Of a DNA stretch of 43,332 nt, positions 11,187 through 20,234 are shown in pieces. The DNA is from Clostridium pascui (lineage in GTDB: Bacteria > Bacillota > Clostridia > Clostridiales > Clostridiaceae), in the NCBI RefSeq assembly GCF_016908015.1, contig NZ_JAFBDB010000012.1, forward strand, positions 1 to 43,332. Direction: 5' to 3'. The notes beneath the pieces were generated by a model. That model was not told the DNA's origin. It worked only from the letters and a program-made list of their open reading frames with translations, and did no database searches. A program made the translations under genes and the position numbers. The first letter of the stretch is position 1. Each line of letters begins with the position of its first letter.

Positions 11187-11813
11187 ATGAAATATATTGA
11201 TATAACTGGAAGAACCATAGCTGAAGCTACAAAGAACGCTTTAAGGGAATTAGATGTTACAGAAGATAAGGTAAAGATAGATATTCTAGATCAAGGAAAT
11301 AAGGGGCTGTTTAATTTAATTGGTTCTAGACCAGCAAAGATAAGGGTTACAGTTAAAAAGGATTATATATCTGAAGCAAGAGAATTCTTAAGAGAAGTTT
11401 TAAATTCTATGGGGATAAAGGCTGAAATAAGAATTAGAGAAGAACAAGATGCTTTAAAGATAATTCTTGCAGGTCCTGAAATGGGCTTACTTATAGGATA
11501 TAGAGGAGAGACATTAGATTCGCTGCAGTATCTTGTAAGCCTTGTTATAAATAAGGATCATGAAGAAGAGTATAAGAGAGTTATATTAGATACAGAAAAT
11601 TATAGACAAAAGAGAGAAGAAACTCTTAAAAGGTTAGCTTTAAAGATAGCTAATAAGGCTAGAAGGACAAGAAAAGTTGTTAAATTAGAACCTATGAATC
11701 CTTATGAGAGAAGGGTTATACATTCTGTTCTTCAAAATGACCCAGAAGTAAAAACATATAGTGAGGGAGAAGAACCTTATAGAAGAGTTGTAGTAGATTT
11801 AAAGAAAGCCTAA
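11187..11813 (+). CDS. khpB: RNA-binding protein KhpB/Jag (SpoIIIJ-associated)
   Basis: A 208-residue protein with three parts: the Jag-N domain (residues 1-50, starting MKYIDITGRTIAEATKNAL), a KH-like RNA-binding domain around GLLIGYRGETLDSLQYL (residues 90-140), and an R3H domain with NPYERRVIHSVLQ near the C-terminus. KhpB binds RNA and influences cell division and envelope synthesis in other Gram-positives. It starts 16 bases after yidC and ends inside a terminator hairpin. Confidence 0.95.
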   Translation: MKYIDITGRTIAEATKNALRELDVTEDKVKIDILDQGNKGLFNLIGSRPAKIRVTVKKDYISEAREFLREVLNSMGIKAEIRIREEQDALKIILAGPEMGLLIGYRGETLDSLQYLVSLVINKDHEEEYKRVILDTENYRQKREETLKRLALKIANKARRTRKVVKLEPMNPYERRVIHSVLQNDPEVKTYSEGEEPYRRVVVDLKKA

Positions 11814-11826
11814 TATGGCTTTCTTT
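11801..11826 (+). terminator. Intrinsic terminator at the end of khpB
   Basis: A 10-bp stem AAAGAAAGCC/GGCTTTCTTT (11801-11810 with 11817-11826) with a six-base loop and T-rich tail. The khpB stop codon is the first half of the loop. Confidence 0.8.
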
Positions 11827-11885
11827 TTAAATTTATAGTAAAATGAGTTAATTAGTTAAACATTATTAAATATGAGGTGAAACTT

Positions 11886-13265
11886 ATGAAAGAGTTTGAT
11901 ACTATTGCTGCAATTGCAACAGTGCTCGGCGAAGGCGGTATTTCTATTATAAGAATTTCTGGAAGTAAGAGTTTAGATATTGTGGATAGTATTTTCAAGG
12001 GGAAAAACAATAGAAATTTATTGGATATAAATCCATATAGCATGAGATATGGTTTTATAATAGAAAAAGAAACGGAAGATATATTAGATGAAGTTTTAGT
12101 AACGTATATGAAGGGACCAAGAAGTTACACTGCAGAAGACACAGTAGAAATAAATTGTCATGGTGGCGTTACGCCAACTAAAAGAATATTTCAAGAAATT
12201 ATAAAGGCTGGGGCAAGAGTTGCAGAGCCAGGTGAATTTACAAAGAGAGCTTTTTTAAATGGTAGAATTGATTTAAGCCAGGCAGAAGCTGTTATAGATA
12301 TAATAAGAGCTAAAACAGAATTATCCATGAAGTCAGCGGTACTTCAATCCAATGGTAGAATTTCTAAGGAGATAGACTCTCTAAGAAATAGATTACTTCA
12401 GATTATAGCTCATATTGAAGCAACAGTAGACTTTCCTGAGGATGACTTAGAGGAAGTTACATCTAATCAAGTTAGTATCCAAGTTGAAAATATAATAAAT
12501 GAAGTAAGTGAACTTTTAAGTACTGCAGATGAAGGCAAGATTTTAAGAGAAGGATTAAATGTAGTTATAGTAGGTAAACCTAATGTAGGAAAATCTTCTT
12601 TATTAAATGCTTTATTAAAAGAACAAAGAGCTATAGTAACTGAGGTACCAGGAACTACAAGAGATGTCATAGAGGAATATATAAATTTAGATGGTGTACC
12701 TATTAAAATAGTAGACACAGCAGGAATTAGAGAAACAGAAGATATTGTTGAAAAAATTGGTGTGGAAAAATCAAAGGAAAAGATAATAGAAGCTGACTTA
12801 ATCATTTTCATGATAGATTTAAGCAGGGAATTAGACGATGAAGATAAAGAAATAATGGATTATATACGAGATAAGAAATATATTGTTTTACTAAACAAAA
12901 GTGATCTGGAAAATAAAGTAGTTAAAGAAGATTTAATAGGGTTAAATTTAAAATATATAATTGAAAGTTCAGCTAAAAGTGGCAAGGGACTAGATAAGCT
13001 TAAAGATTCTATAAAAGAGCTATTTTTTAAAGGGGAAGTAAAGAATCAAGATATAATTATAACTAATGCTAGACATAAAGAAGCACTGATTAGAGCACAG
13101 GAAAGCTTAAGCTCAGCTCTAGATACGTTAAATAATACTTTAGCAATAGATCTATCATCTATAGATATAAGAAATGCATGGTCAAAGCTCGGAGAAATTA
13201 CAGGCGATACATTAGAAGAAGATATTATAGATAAGATATTTTCAGAATTTTGTTTAGGAAAGTAG
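11886..13265 (+). CDS. mnmE: tRNA-5-carboxymethylaminomethyl-2-thiouridine GTPase MnmE
   Basis: MnmE (TrmE) works with MnmG to add an aminomethyl group to the wobble uridine of tRNAs reading NNA/NNG codons. The 459 residues show the N-terminal tetrahydrofolate-binding domain (1-120), a helical domain, and an inserted G domain. The G domain has GKPNVGKSS (about 229), the switch [13 protein letters not shown] and NKSD. The C-terminal CLGK motif is conserved. The ATG at 11886, five bases after GAGGTGA, is preferred to an in-frame GTG at 11877. mnmG follows 9 bases later. Confidence 0.98.
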   Translation: MKEFDTIAAIATVLGEGGISIIRISGSKSLDIVDSIFKGKNNRNLLDINPYSMRYGFIIEKETEDILDEVLVTYMKGPRSYTAEDTVEINCHGGVTPTKRIFQEIIKAGARVAEPGEFTKRAFLNGRIDLSQAEAVIDIIRAKTELSMKSAVLQSNGRISKEIDSLRNRLLQIIAHIEATVDFPEDDLEEVTSNQVSIQVENIINEVSELLSTADEGKILREGLNVVIVGKPNVGKSSLLNALLKEQRAIVTEVPGTTRDVIEEYINLDGVPIKIVDTAGIRETEDIVEKIGVEKSKEKIIEADLIIFMIDLSRELDDEDKEIMDYIRDKKYIVLLNKSDLENKVVKEDLIGLNLKYIIESSAKSGKGLDKLKDSIKELFFKGEVKNQDIIITNARHKEALIRAQESLSSALDTLNNTLAIDLSSIDIRNAWSKLGEITGDTLEEDIIDKIFSEFCLGK

Positions 13266-13274
13266 GGAGAGTAT

Positions 13275-15155
13275 ATGAAGTATTATGCAGGAGATTACGA
13301 TGTAGTAGTAGTAGGAGCAGGCCATGCAGGCTGTGAGGCTGGTCTTGCAGCTGCTAGAATGGGATCGAAGGTGCTAGTATGTACAATAAACTTAGATAGT
13401 GTAGGTATGATGCCTTGTAATCCTAATGTTGGAGGAACAGCAAAAGGACATTTAGTAAGAGAAATAGATGCTTTAGGTGGGGAAATGGGTATAAATATAG
13501 ATAATACCTTTATTCAATCTAGAATGCTTAACACCTCAAAGGGACCTGCCGTACATTCATTAAGAGCACAGGCAGATAAGCAGAAGTATTCTCAAAGAAT
13601 GAAAAATGTTTTAGAAAGCCAAGAAAATCTAACAATGAAACAAATAGAAGTAGTTGCATTGGATGTAGAAGATGGTAAAATTAAAGGTGTGCTTACAAAA
13701 AATGGTGCGTATTACAACACTAAAGCTGTTATTCTTGCCACAGGAACATACTTAAAAGGTAAGGTGATAATTGGGGATGTAAGCTATAGCAGTGGACCAA
13801 ATGGATTGTTTCCTGCGCAGGACTTATCACAAAGCCTTATAGACTTAGGAATAAGTTTAAGAAGATTTAAAACTGGTACGCCAGCGAGAATAAATAGAAG
13901 AACAGTAGATTTTTCTAAAATGATAGAACAACCAGGAGATGAAAAGATAGTTCCATTTTCATTTATGAGTGGGGAAATAACTAGAGATCAGGTTTCATGC
14001 TATTTAACTTATACAAATGAAAAGACTCATGGAATAATAAGAGAAAACATACATAGATCTCCGTTATATAACGGTTCTATAGAAGGAGTAGGCCCTAGAT
14101 ATTGCCCTTCTATAGAGGATAAGGTAATGAGATTCCCAGATAAGGAACAGCATCAAGTATTCATCGAGCCTGAAGGAGAAAATACTGAGGAAATGTATGT
14201 AGGAGGTATGTCTAGTTCCTTACCAGAAGATGTTCAAATTGCAATGTATCGCAGTGTTCCTGGTCTTGAGAATGTAGAATTTTTAAGAACAGCATATGCA
14301 ATAGAATATGATTCTATAGATTCTACACAATTAAAGTTATCCTTAGAATTTAAAGAAATAGAAGGATTATTTGGAGCAGGGCAGGTCAATGGAAGCTCAG
14401 GATATGAAGAGGCAGCAGCACAAGGACTTGTAGCAGGAATAAATGCTGCTTTGAAGGTTAGAGCACAAGAACCTTTTATACTACAAAGGTCTGATGCATA
14501 TATAGGAGTTCTTATAGATGATTTAGTTACAAAGGGAACTAATGAACCATATAGAATGATGACTTCACGTTCAGAATATAGGCTATTATTAAGACAGGAT
14601 AATGCAGATTTGAGACTTACAGAAATGAGTTATAAAATAGGACTTGTTACTGAAGAAAGATACAAAAGCTTCATAAGTAGAAAAGAAGCCATAGAGGGAG
14701 AAATAGACCGTATAAAAGCCCATCAAATAACAAATAAAAAAGAGATAAATGAGATGTTAATAGCTTTAAATTCATCAGAATTGAGAAAGCCAATAAGCTT
14801 ATATGAGCTTATAAAAAGACCTGAATTAGATTATTTTAAAGTTGACGAATTAGATAAAGATAGAATTGAATTGCCTTATGAAGTTCAATATGAAGTAAAT
14901 ACTATGGCTAAATATGAGGGGTATATACAAAAACAATTAGACCAGGTAGAACAGTTCAAGAAATTTGAGAAAAAGCTTATTCCATCTGAAATCAATTATA
15001 GTGAAGTGCATGGTTTGAGAATTGAAGCAGTACAAAAATTGAGTAAAATTAAACCTATGAACATAGGTCAGGCATCTAGAATATCTGGAGTGTCTCCAGC
15101 AGATGTTTCTGTACTTCTTATTTATTTAGAACATAAATATAGAATTTCAAAGTAA
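13275..15155 (+). CDS. mnmG: tRNA modification FAD enzyme MnmG (GidA)
   Basis: The 626-residue FAD partner of MnmE. The N-terminal Rossmann motif [20 protein letters not shown] binds [15 protein letters not shown] and [12 protein letters not shown] are family blocks, and the C-terminal helical domain ([17 protein letters not shown]) binds MnmE and tRNA. Family members run about 620-640 residues, so it is complete. GGAGAG just upstream of the ATG sets the start. mnmE and mnmG together form one operon, with rsmG after a hairpin. Confidence 0.98.
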   Translation: MKYYAGDYDVVVVGAGHAGCEAGLAAARMGSKVLVCTINLDSVGMMPCNPNVGGTAKGHLVREIDALGGEMGINIDNTFIQSRMLNTSKGPAVHSLRAQADKQKYSQRMKNVLESQENLTMKQIEVVALDVEDGKIKGVLTKNGAYYNTKAVILATGTYLKGKVIIGDVSYSSGPNGLFPAQDLSQSLIDLGISLRRFKTGTPARINRRTVDFSKMIEQPGDEKIVPFSFMSGEITRDQVSCYLTYTNEKTHGIIRENIHRSPLYNGSIEGVGPRYCPSIEDKVMRFPDKEQHQVFIEPEGENTEEMYVGGMSSSLPEDVQIAMYRSVPGLENVEFLRTAYAIEYDSIDSTQLKLSLEFKEIEGLFGAGQVNGSSGYEEAAAQGLVAGINAALKVRAQEPFILQRSDAYIGVLIDDLVTKGTNEPYRMMTSRSEYRLLLRQDNADLRLTEMSYKIGLVTEERYKSFISRKEAIEGEIDRIKAHQITNKKEINEMLIALNSSELRKPISLYELIKRPELDYFKVDELDKDRIELPYEVQYEVNTMAKYEGYIQKQLDQVEQFKKFEKKLIPSEINYSEVHGLRIEAVQKLSKIKPMNIGQASRISGVSPADVSVLLIYLEHKYRISK

Positions 15156-15184
15156 TAAATTAATTTTAAGTAAAATATAAATTA

Positions 15185-15220
15185 CACTTATATATGAATC
15201 ATATAATTCATATATAAGTG
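15185..15220 (+). promoter_or_regulatory. 15-bp perfect hairpin just upstream of the rsmG ribosome binding site
   Basis: CACTTATATATGAAT (15185-15199) pairs exactly with 15206-15220 around a CATATA loop. The stem is AT-rich and followed by ATTTATGGAGGG rather than a T-run, so it is not a classical terminator. It ends about 5 bases before the GGAGG of rsmG, so it could affect read-through, RNA stability or ribosome access. Confidence 0.6.
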
Positions 15221-15237
15221 ATTTATGGAGGGTAAAC

Positions 15238-15957
15238 ATGCAATATTTTGATATACTTAAGGCTTCTTGTGAAGATATAAATGTTGATTTTGATGAAAAT
15301 AAGTATAATCAGTTAATACAATATAAAAACTTATTACAAGAATGGAATGAAAAAATTAACCTTACTTCTATAACTGAAGATGAAGAAATAATAAAAAAAC
15401 ATTTTATAGATAGCATGAAAATATATAAATTTTCTCCTTTAAAGGATATGAAGAGGATTATAGATGTAGGAACTGGAGCAGGATTTCCAGGACTACCTAT
15501 TAAAATAGTTGATGAAAAGAAGCAGGTAGTTTTATTAGACTCACTAAACAAAAGAATAAATTTTCTAAATGAAGTTATTAATACGCTTAAACTAGAGAAT
15601 ATCCAAACTGTTCATGGAAGAGCAGAAGATGTTGCAAAAGATAAAGCTTATAGAGAGCGTTTTGATGGTGTAGTTTCTCGTGCTGTAGCGAATATGAGTG
15701 TATTAAGTGAGTTTTGCTTACCATTTGTAAAATTAAATGGATACTTTATTGCAATGAAAGGGCCAGCTGTAGAGGAAGAAATTAAAGAAGCTAAAAATGC
15801 AATAAGTACTTTAGGAGGAAAGATAGAAGATATAATAGCAATCGACATAGAAGAAAGTGACTTAAGACATAATTTAGTTATTATAAAGAAGATAAAAGAA
15901 ACCCCAGGTAAGTATCCTAGAAAGGCTGGATTAGTTACTAAGAGTCCTTTAAGATAA
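15238..15957 (+). CDS. rsmG: 16S rRNA (guanine-N7) methyltransferase RsmG (GidB)
   Basis: RsmG methylates G527 (E. coli numbering) in the 530 loop of 16S rRNA using S-adenosylmethionine. The 239-residue protein has the SAM-binding motif [15 protein letters not shown], followed by [14 protein letters not shown] (motif II). The catalytic-region block [13 protein letters not shown] follows, and the C-terminal [10 protein letters not shown] is usual for the family. GGAGGG 6-7 bases upstream fixes the start. It follows mnmG as in most Firmicutes; loss of RsmG is a known cause of low-level streptomycin resistance. Confidence 0.97.
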   Translation: MQYFDILKASCEDINVDFDENKYNQLIQYKNLLQEWNEKINLTSITEDEEIIKKHFIDSMKIYKFSPLKDMKRIIDVGTGAGFPGLPIKIVDEKKQVVLLDSLNKRINFLNEVINTLKLENIQTVHGRAEDVAKDKAYRERFDGVVSRAVANMSVLSEFCLPFVKLNGYFIAMKGPAVEEEIKEAKNAISTLGGKIEDIIAIDIEESDLRHNLVIIKKIKETPGKYPRKAGLVTKSPLR

Positions 15958-16040
15958 AAATTTTATTTAATTATAGAAGGAATTTTAACGGTTAATAGAG
16001 AAATTTTAAATAAATGAAAGCACAAGAGGGATGGGTTAAT

Positions 16041-16823
16041 ATGGAAGAAAAAGTTAGTTATATAAATACTGAATTGATTTCTCCTAATGTGTATCAACCT
16101 AGAAAGTTTTTTAACGAAGAAGCCATAGAGGAATTATCAAAATCTATAAAGGTTTATGGCATTATTCAACCTTTATCTGTAAGAAGGGTTAGTGAAGATA
16201 AGTTTGAATTAATAGCAGGAGAAAGAAGATTAAGGGCAGCAAAGAAGGCAGGTTTACAAGAGGTACCTGTTATAATTGTTGATGTGTCTAATAAGGATTC
16301 AGCAGCAATAGCGTTATTAGAAAACATACAAAGAGAAGATTTGAATTTTTTAGAAGAAGCCGAAGCATATTACAACTTGATCAAAGAACATAATTACACT
16401 CAGGAACAGTTATCAGAAATTATAGGTAAAAAGCAATCTACTATAGCTAATAAAATAAGACTGCTAAGATTAACTTCTGGAGTTAGAAAGATTTTGATAG
16501 AAAATAATCTTACAGAAAGACATGCTAGAGCTCTTCTTAAGTTGCCAGCAGAAGAACTTCAGAAAAAGGTTTTAAGTGTTATAATTAAAAAAAGTTTAAA
16601 TGTAAAAAAGTCAGAAGAGCTTATAGAAAAAGAATTAAATAAGTTAATAGAAAAGAGTTCTTCAAAAGAGGAAAGAAAAAAAATTAAAGGTATTTTTAGT
16701 CCTAAGGTCTATATAAATACCATTAGGCAAGTATTTGATAAGTATGGTTTAAATGCACAGTATTCATCTCAGGATTCAGAAGAAAGTATTCAAATTATGA
16801 TTACAATTCCAAAGAATAAATAA
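16041..16823 (+). CDS. noc: Nucleoid occlusion protein Noc (ParB family)
   Basis: A 260-residue ParB-like DNA-binding protein. The N-terminal CTP-binding region has QPRKFFNEEAIEELSKSI and the GERRLRA motif, then ENIQRED, then the helix-turn-helix IIGKKQSTIANKIRLLRL; the C-terminal part mediates dimerisation. It lies upstream of soj-spo0J next to rsmG, the genomic place of noc in B. subtilis, and is a second ParB paralogue distinct from Spo0J here. Noc keeps the division septum off the chromosome. I chose the ATG at 16041 (GAGGG about 10 bases upstream); an ATG at 16014 lacks a ribosome binding site. Confidence 0.88.
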   Translation: MEEKVSYINTELISPNVYQPRKFFNEEAIEELSKSIKVYGIIQPLSVRRVSEDKFELIAGERRLRAAKKAGLQEVPVIIVDVSNKDSAAIALLENIQREDLNFLEEAEAYYNLIKEHNYTQEQLSEIIGKKQSTIANKIRLLRLTSGVRKILIENNLTERHARALLKLPAEELQKKVLSVIIKKSLNVKKSEELIEKELNKLIEKSSSKEERKKIKGIFSPKVYINTIRQVFDKYGLNAQYSSQDSEESIQIMITIPKNK

Positions 16824-16843
16824 TTTAATAATATGATAATAAA

Positions 16844-16859
16844 TGTTTCACGTGAAACA
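16844..16859. promoter_or_regulatory. parS: parS centromere site 1
   Basis: TGTTTCACGTGAAACA, the full 16-bp palindromic Spo0J/ParB loading site with no mismatch. It lies between noc and soj and is flanked by A and T that extend the palindrome to 18 bp. Confidence 0.98.
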
Positions 16860-16861
16860 TT

Positions 16862-16907
16862 AAAAACTATGTGATGAGTGAAAATAACATTTTAGCACAT
16901 AGTTTTT
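16862..16907 (+). terminator. Intrinsic terminator after noc
   Basis: A 12-bp stem AAAAACTATGTG/CACATAGTTTTT (16862-16873 with 16896-16907) with a 22-base loop and T-run. It begins two bases after the parS site and separates noc from soj. Confidence 0.85.
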
Positions 16908-16999
16908 TTATTTTTATACAACTTTTTTAAATAAGTACTTTTTTTATGTATTATATGACTATATAATAAAACTATAACTATTATTATGAGGCGGTGAAT

Positions 17000-17770
17000 A
17001 TGGTGAAGGTAATTACAGTATTTAATCAAAAGGGTGGAGTGGGTAAGACAACAACTAATATTAATTTATGTTCATACTTAGCGATGGAAGGGTACAGAGT
17101 TCTTTCTATGGATATAGATCCACAGGGAAATACCACTAGTGGATTGGGTTTCGATAAGAGAAAAATTAAAACATCTATTTATGATGTAATCACTGATGAT
17201 ACATCTATAGAAGATGCTATGATAAAGTGTGAATTTGTAGAAAATTTTTACATAGTTCCTTCAACTATGTCTTTAGCGGGAGCAGAAGTGGAAATAATAG
17301 ATAAGGTTAATAGGGAAAAAATATTGAGAGAAAAAATAAAAAGTGTTGAAGGAAAGTTTGACTTTATATTCATTGACTGCCCTCCATCATTGGGTTTTTT
17401 AACTATTAATGCTTTAACAGCTTCTAATAGTGTATTGATTCCTATACAATGTGAATTTTATGCATTAGAAGGAGTTGGACAACTTGTTAACACTATTCAA
17501 CTTGTTAAAAAGTCATTAAACCCTAATATTGATATTGAGGGAGTAGTCTTAAGTATGTTTGACAGTAGAACTAATCTTTCTAATGAAGTAGTTAGTGAAG
17601 TTAAAAAGTACTTTAAGAACAAAGTATATAATACAACTATTCCACGAAATATAAGGTTGGCAGAATCCCCTAGTTTTGGATTGCCTATAATGTTGTACGA
17701 TAATAAATGCAAGGGTGCAGAGGCATATGAAAAACTAGCTAAGGAATTCTTAGAAAGGCAGGAAAAATAA
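17000..17770 (+). CDS. soj: Chromosome partition ATPase Soj (ParA)
   Basis: Soj is the Walker-type ATPase of the parABS origin segregation system, and in B. subtilis it also switches DnaA on or off. The 256-residue protein has the deviant Walker A KGGVGKTT with the signature lysine, the switch I region DIDPQGNTTSGLG, and the Walker B FIFIDCPPSLG. The ATG at 17000, with GAGGCGG 6-8 bases upstream, gives the usual N-terminus; in-frame GTG codons at 16994 and 17003 are alternatives. spo0J follows 3 bases later. Confidence 0.97.
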   Translation: MVKVITVFNQKGGVGKTTTNINLCSYLAMEGYRVLSMDIDPQGNTTSGLGFDKRKIKTSIYDVITDDTSIEDAMIKCEFVENFYIVPSTMSLAGAEVEIIDKVNREKILREKIKSVEGKFDFIFIDCPPSLGFLTINALTASNSVLIPIQCEFYALEGVGQLVNTIQLVKKSLNPNIDIEGVVLSMFDSRTNLSNEVVSEVKKYFKNKVYNTTIPRNIRLAESPSFGLPIMLYDNKCKGAEAYEKLAKEFLERQEK

Positions 17771-17773
17771 AAT

Positions 17774-18634
17774 ATGAGCAAGAAGTTTGGATTAGGAAAG
17801 GGATTAGGTGCATTAATTCCTGAGGATACATCAGAAGATAATGTCTTGCTAAATGGGATGCAAAAGATAGATATTTCTCTTATAAGAGCTAATAACACTC
17901 AACCTAGAAAGAGCTTTGATGAAGAAAAGATAATGGAATTATCAGAGTCAATAAAACAGTATGGAGTTATTCAACCTATACTTATTACAAAAGATGATGG
18001 TACCCATACATATACAATTGTAGCTGGAGAAAGAAGATGGAGAGCAGCAAAGCTTGCTGGTATTAAAGAAGTACCTGTTATTATAAAGGAACTAAATAAA
18101 AAAGAAATTTTGGAAATTTCTTTAATAGAAAATATACAAAGACAAGATTTAAATCCCATTGAAGAAGCTAAAGCATATAAAAATCTTTTAGAAGATTTTA
18201 AGTTGACTCAAGAAGAATTGAGTAAAAGAGTTGGCAAATCTAGAACAGCTATTACAAATTGTATTAGGCTTTTAAATTTAGACGAAAGGGTCCAAGATTA
18301 TGTTATAGATGGAGTTTTAACTGAAGGTCATGGTAGAACATTGCTTGCTATTGAAAATAAGGAATTACAATATAAGATATCTCAAATGATTATAGATGAT
18401 AAATTAAGTGTAAGAGAAACTGAAAAGTTAATAAAGTCACTAAATAGAGAAAAAGAGAAGTCAAGAAATAATAATGAAATTAATAACCTATATTATCAAG
18501 ATATAAAAAATAAGTTAGAAGAGTTATTTGGAACAAGGGTAGTTTTGAATAGCAATAATGATAAAGGGAAGATTCAAATTGAATATTATTCTGAAGAAGA
18601 TCTTCAAAGAATATTAGATATATTAAAACTTTAA
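17774..18634 (+). CDS. spo0J: Chromosome partition protein Spo0J (ParB)
   Basis: Spo0J is a CTP-dependent DNA clamp that loads at parS and spreads, recruits condensin, and works with Soj. The 286 residues start MSKKFGLGKGLGALIPE, the conserved Soj-stimulating N-terminal tail. The CTP-binding motifs TQPRKSF, GERRWRA and ENIQRQD follow, then the helix-turn-helix RVGKSRTAITNCIRLLNL, and a C-terminal dimer domain. It is translated from an ATG 3 bases after soj with GGCAGG inside the soj end. Two parS sites flank the operon. Confidence 0.98.
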   Translation: MSKKFGLGKGLGALIPEDTSEDNVLLNGMQKIDISLIRANNTQPRKSFDEEKIMELSESIKQYGVIQPILITKDDGTHTYTIVAGERRWRAAKLAGIKEVPVIIKELNKKEILEISLIENIQRQDLNPIEEAKAYKNLLEDFKLTQEELSKRVGKSRTAITNCIRLLNLDERVQDYVIDGVLTEGHGRTLLAIENKELQYKISQMIIDDKLSVRETEKLIKSLNREKEKSRNNNEINNLYYQDIKNKLEELFGTRVVLNSNNDKGKIQIEYYSEEDLQRILDILKL

Positions 18635-18647
18635 GTAAATTATAAAA

Positions 18648-18663
18648 TGTTTCACGTGAAACA
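18648..18663. promoter_or_regulatory. parS: parS centromere site 2
   Basis: A second exact copy of TGTTTCACGTGAAACA, 13 bases after the spo0J stop codon and just ahead of the DUF4446 gene. The two sites are about 1.8 kb apart and bracket soj-spo0J. Confidence 0.98.
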
Positions 18664-18685
18664 ATAATATGAAAGGAGATACTAT

Positions 18686-19189
18686 ATGGAAAGCTTAATT
18701 GCAGCACTAAATGAGGTTCAGCCCTTTATAATAATAGCTCTTGTGGCAATTGTAATTATATTAATTATAGCTATAGCTGTACAGGGAAAGGCAATAAGTA
18801 GATTAGAGGTAAAGTATAAAAGACTTGTGAGGGGAGTAGATAATAAAAATTTAGAAAAGATAATAACGAGTTATTTAGATAAAATAGATGAATCTGTAGA
18901 AAAAACTGAACATATCAATGATTTATATAATGAGTTAAACATTAAGATTAACTCATGCATTCAAAAATTTTCAATTGTAAGATATAGGGCGTTTGAGGAT
19001 GTTGGAAGTGACCTAAGCTATTCAATAGCTTTATTAGATAGCAATAATAATGGAATAATTCTTACTGGGCTTTATGGAAGAAATGAAAGCACAACTTATG
19101 CAAAACCTATAGATAAGGGTATATCAAGATATGAATTATCTGATGAAGAAGATCAAGTATTACAAGATGCAATGAATGATAGTGAATAA
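18686..19189 (+). CDS. DUF4446 family membrane-anchored protein
   Basis: A 167-residue protein of unknown function. Residues 13-34 are one very hydrophobic segment (FIIIALVAIVIILIIAIAV) giving a single N-terminal anchor. Next comes a charged, probably helical segment (LVRGVDNKNLEKIITSYLDKI to about 95), then a globular part containing IVRYRAFEDVGSDLSYSIALLD, the block by which I recognise DUF4446. GGAGATA upstream of the ATG sets the start. It follows spo0J with a parS site in the gap, a conserved neighbourhood in clostridia, so a link to chromosome or envelope biology is plausible but unproven. Confidence 0.85.
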   Translation: MESLIAALNEVQPFIIIALVAIVIILIIAIAVQGKAISRLEVKYKRLVRGVDNKNLEKIITSYLDKIDESVEKTEHINDLYNELNIKINSCIQKFSIVRYRAFEDVGSDLSYSIALLDSNNNGIILTGLYGRNESTTYAKPIDKGISRYELSDEEDQVLQDAMNDSE

Positions 19190-19248
19190 TATTTAAGTAT
19201 AAAAAATCTCGTTTAGGGCAATATTTACCTTAAAGGAGGTTTTTTACT

Positions 19249-19503
19249 ATGGTCATATGTGTTTCAGAAGAACTTAATCATATATCAAATGAATTAAAAA
19301 AAAGAGGATATAATATAATAAAATCTCTTGGAGAATGTAATTGTGATGTTATTATATGCAATCTAAAGGATGGGGGATTAAATAGATTAACTATGGAACA
19401 TACCTTGAAAAACGAGGGTGTTCTTATAGTAGACCTTGGAAGTAAAAATATTGATGAAATAGAAAACATACTTAACAATAGAACGTATAGCTCTATATTT
19501 TAG
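19249..19503 (+). CDS. YkuS/UPF0180-like small protein
   Basis: An 84-residue protein, MVICVSEELNHISNELKKRGY onward, resembling the YkuS (UPF0180) family in its first half (ELKKRGYNIIKSLG, then CDVIICNLKDGG). Function is unknown. AAAGGAGG 9 bases upstream gives a confident start. A terminator follows, so it is the end of the rightward run that starts at soj. The family call is by residue pattern only. Confidence 0.65.
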   Translation: MVICVSEELNHISNELKKRGYNIIKSLGECNCDVIICNLKDGGLNRLTMEHTLKNEGVLIVDLGSKNIDEIENILNNRTYSSIF

Positions 19504-19516
19504 ATTATTTTATATA

Positions 19517-19566
19517 AGGCGATGCTCAATTATATATGATAATAATTAAATTATTAAGTATCGCCT
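19517..19566 (+). terminator. Terminator between the YkuS-like gene and yyaC (convergent)
   Basis: AGGCGATGCT (19517-19526) pairs with AGTATCGCCT (19557-19566), including one G-T pair, with an AT-rich loop and CATTTTT after it. The genes on both sides converge here, so it may serve both strands, although the T-run is better on the + strand. Confidence 0.7.
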
Positions 19567-19587
19567 CATTTTTAAAAACTACAAGTA

Positions 19588-20178
19588 TTAGTTATTTAAA
19601 ATTACCTTTCTACTTTTTTCAATCTTTTTACCACCTATGGTTTTAAGTACAGAATGATATATACCTTCAGATATGATTTCAGCTAACTGCATAACCGTAT
19701 AAAGACGAGTATTTTGAAGAACCATAAATTCTAAGGAACCAGAAATATTTACAATTCCTGTTATGCTTAAATCTCCAATCTCGGGCAAATTCTTATTCAT
19801 AGCTGAGCCAGGGCTCAAGGGCTTTTCTTCAACGCAAACTTTACCTATGTTTTGAATACTTCCAAGACAAGCGTCTATAGCTATTATATATGGATTTTTA
19901 AATTTTATATGTATTTCTTCAATTGTTTCACATAAGTTTTTAGCGTGAACTGGATTTTCTAAATTTCCATAAATATAGAAATTATCCCTAGTTAAGAATT
20001 TAAGCTTGTGTCCAACTAAAGGACCTAAACTATCACCTGTAGAACGATCAGAACCTATACATAATAGCACAATAGTTTTATTGGATTTCACTACAGGACT
20101 TAAGAATTCAGTTAAGGTATCTCTTAAAGAAAATATAGAAGATGTAACAGATGAATCAAACATAATTTTTTTTTCCAT
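19588..20178 (-). CDS. yyaC: Spore protein YyaC (GPR-like putative peptidase, DUF1256)
   Basis: A 196-residue protein with the DUF1256 blocks CIGSDRSTGDSLGPLVGHKL, YGNLENPVHAKNL, IIAIDACLGS and PLSPGSAMNKNLPEIGDLSITG. These resemble hydrogenase-maturation or GPR-type peptidases, and family members are expressed in the forespore; no substrate is established. The start follows AGGAGG, which lies inside the stem of a terminator-like hairpin (20186-20222). It is the last gene of a leftward block and is encoded head-on to replication. In B. subtilis yyaC also lies close to spo0J. Confidence 0.9.
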   Translation of the reverse strand: MEKKIMFDSSVTSSIFSLRDTLTEFLSPVVKSNKTIVLLCIGSDRSTGDSLGPLVGHKLKFLTRDNFYIYGNLENPVHAKNLCETIEEIHIKFKNPYIIAIDACLGSIQNIGKVCVEEKPLSPGSAMNKNLPEIGDLSITGIVNISGSLEFMVLQNTRLYTVMQLAEIISEGIYHSVLKTIGGKKIEKSRKVILNN

Positions 20179-20185
20179 ATAAGCA

Positions 20186-20222
20186 AAACCTCCTGTTTAG
20201 GATTATATCCAAACGGAGGTTT
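20186..20222 (-). terminator. Terminator of the permease gene that contains the yyaC ribosome binding site
   Basis: On the minus strand AAACCTCCGTTT (20222-20211) pairs with AAACAGGAGGTTT (20198-20186), 12 bp with one bulged base, followed by a short T-run. The pairing 3' arm contains the AGGAGG used by yyaC, so RNA reading through from the upstream gene would hide that site. Confidence 0.7.
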
Positions 20223-20234
20223 ATTATACATGAA

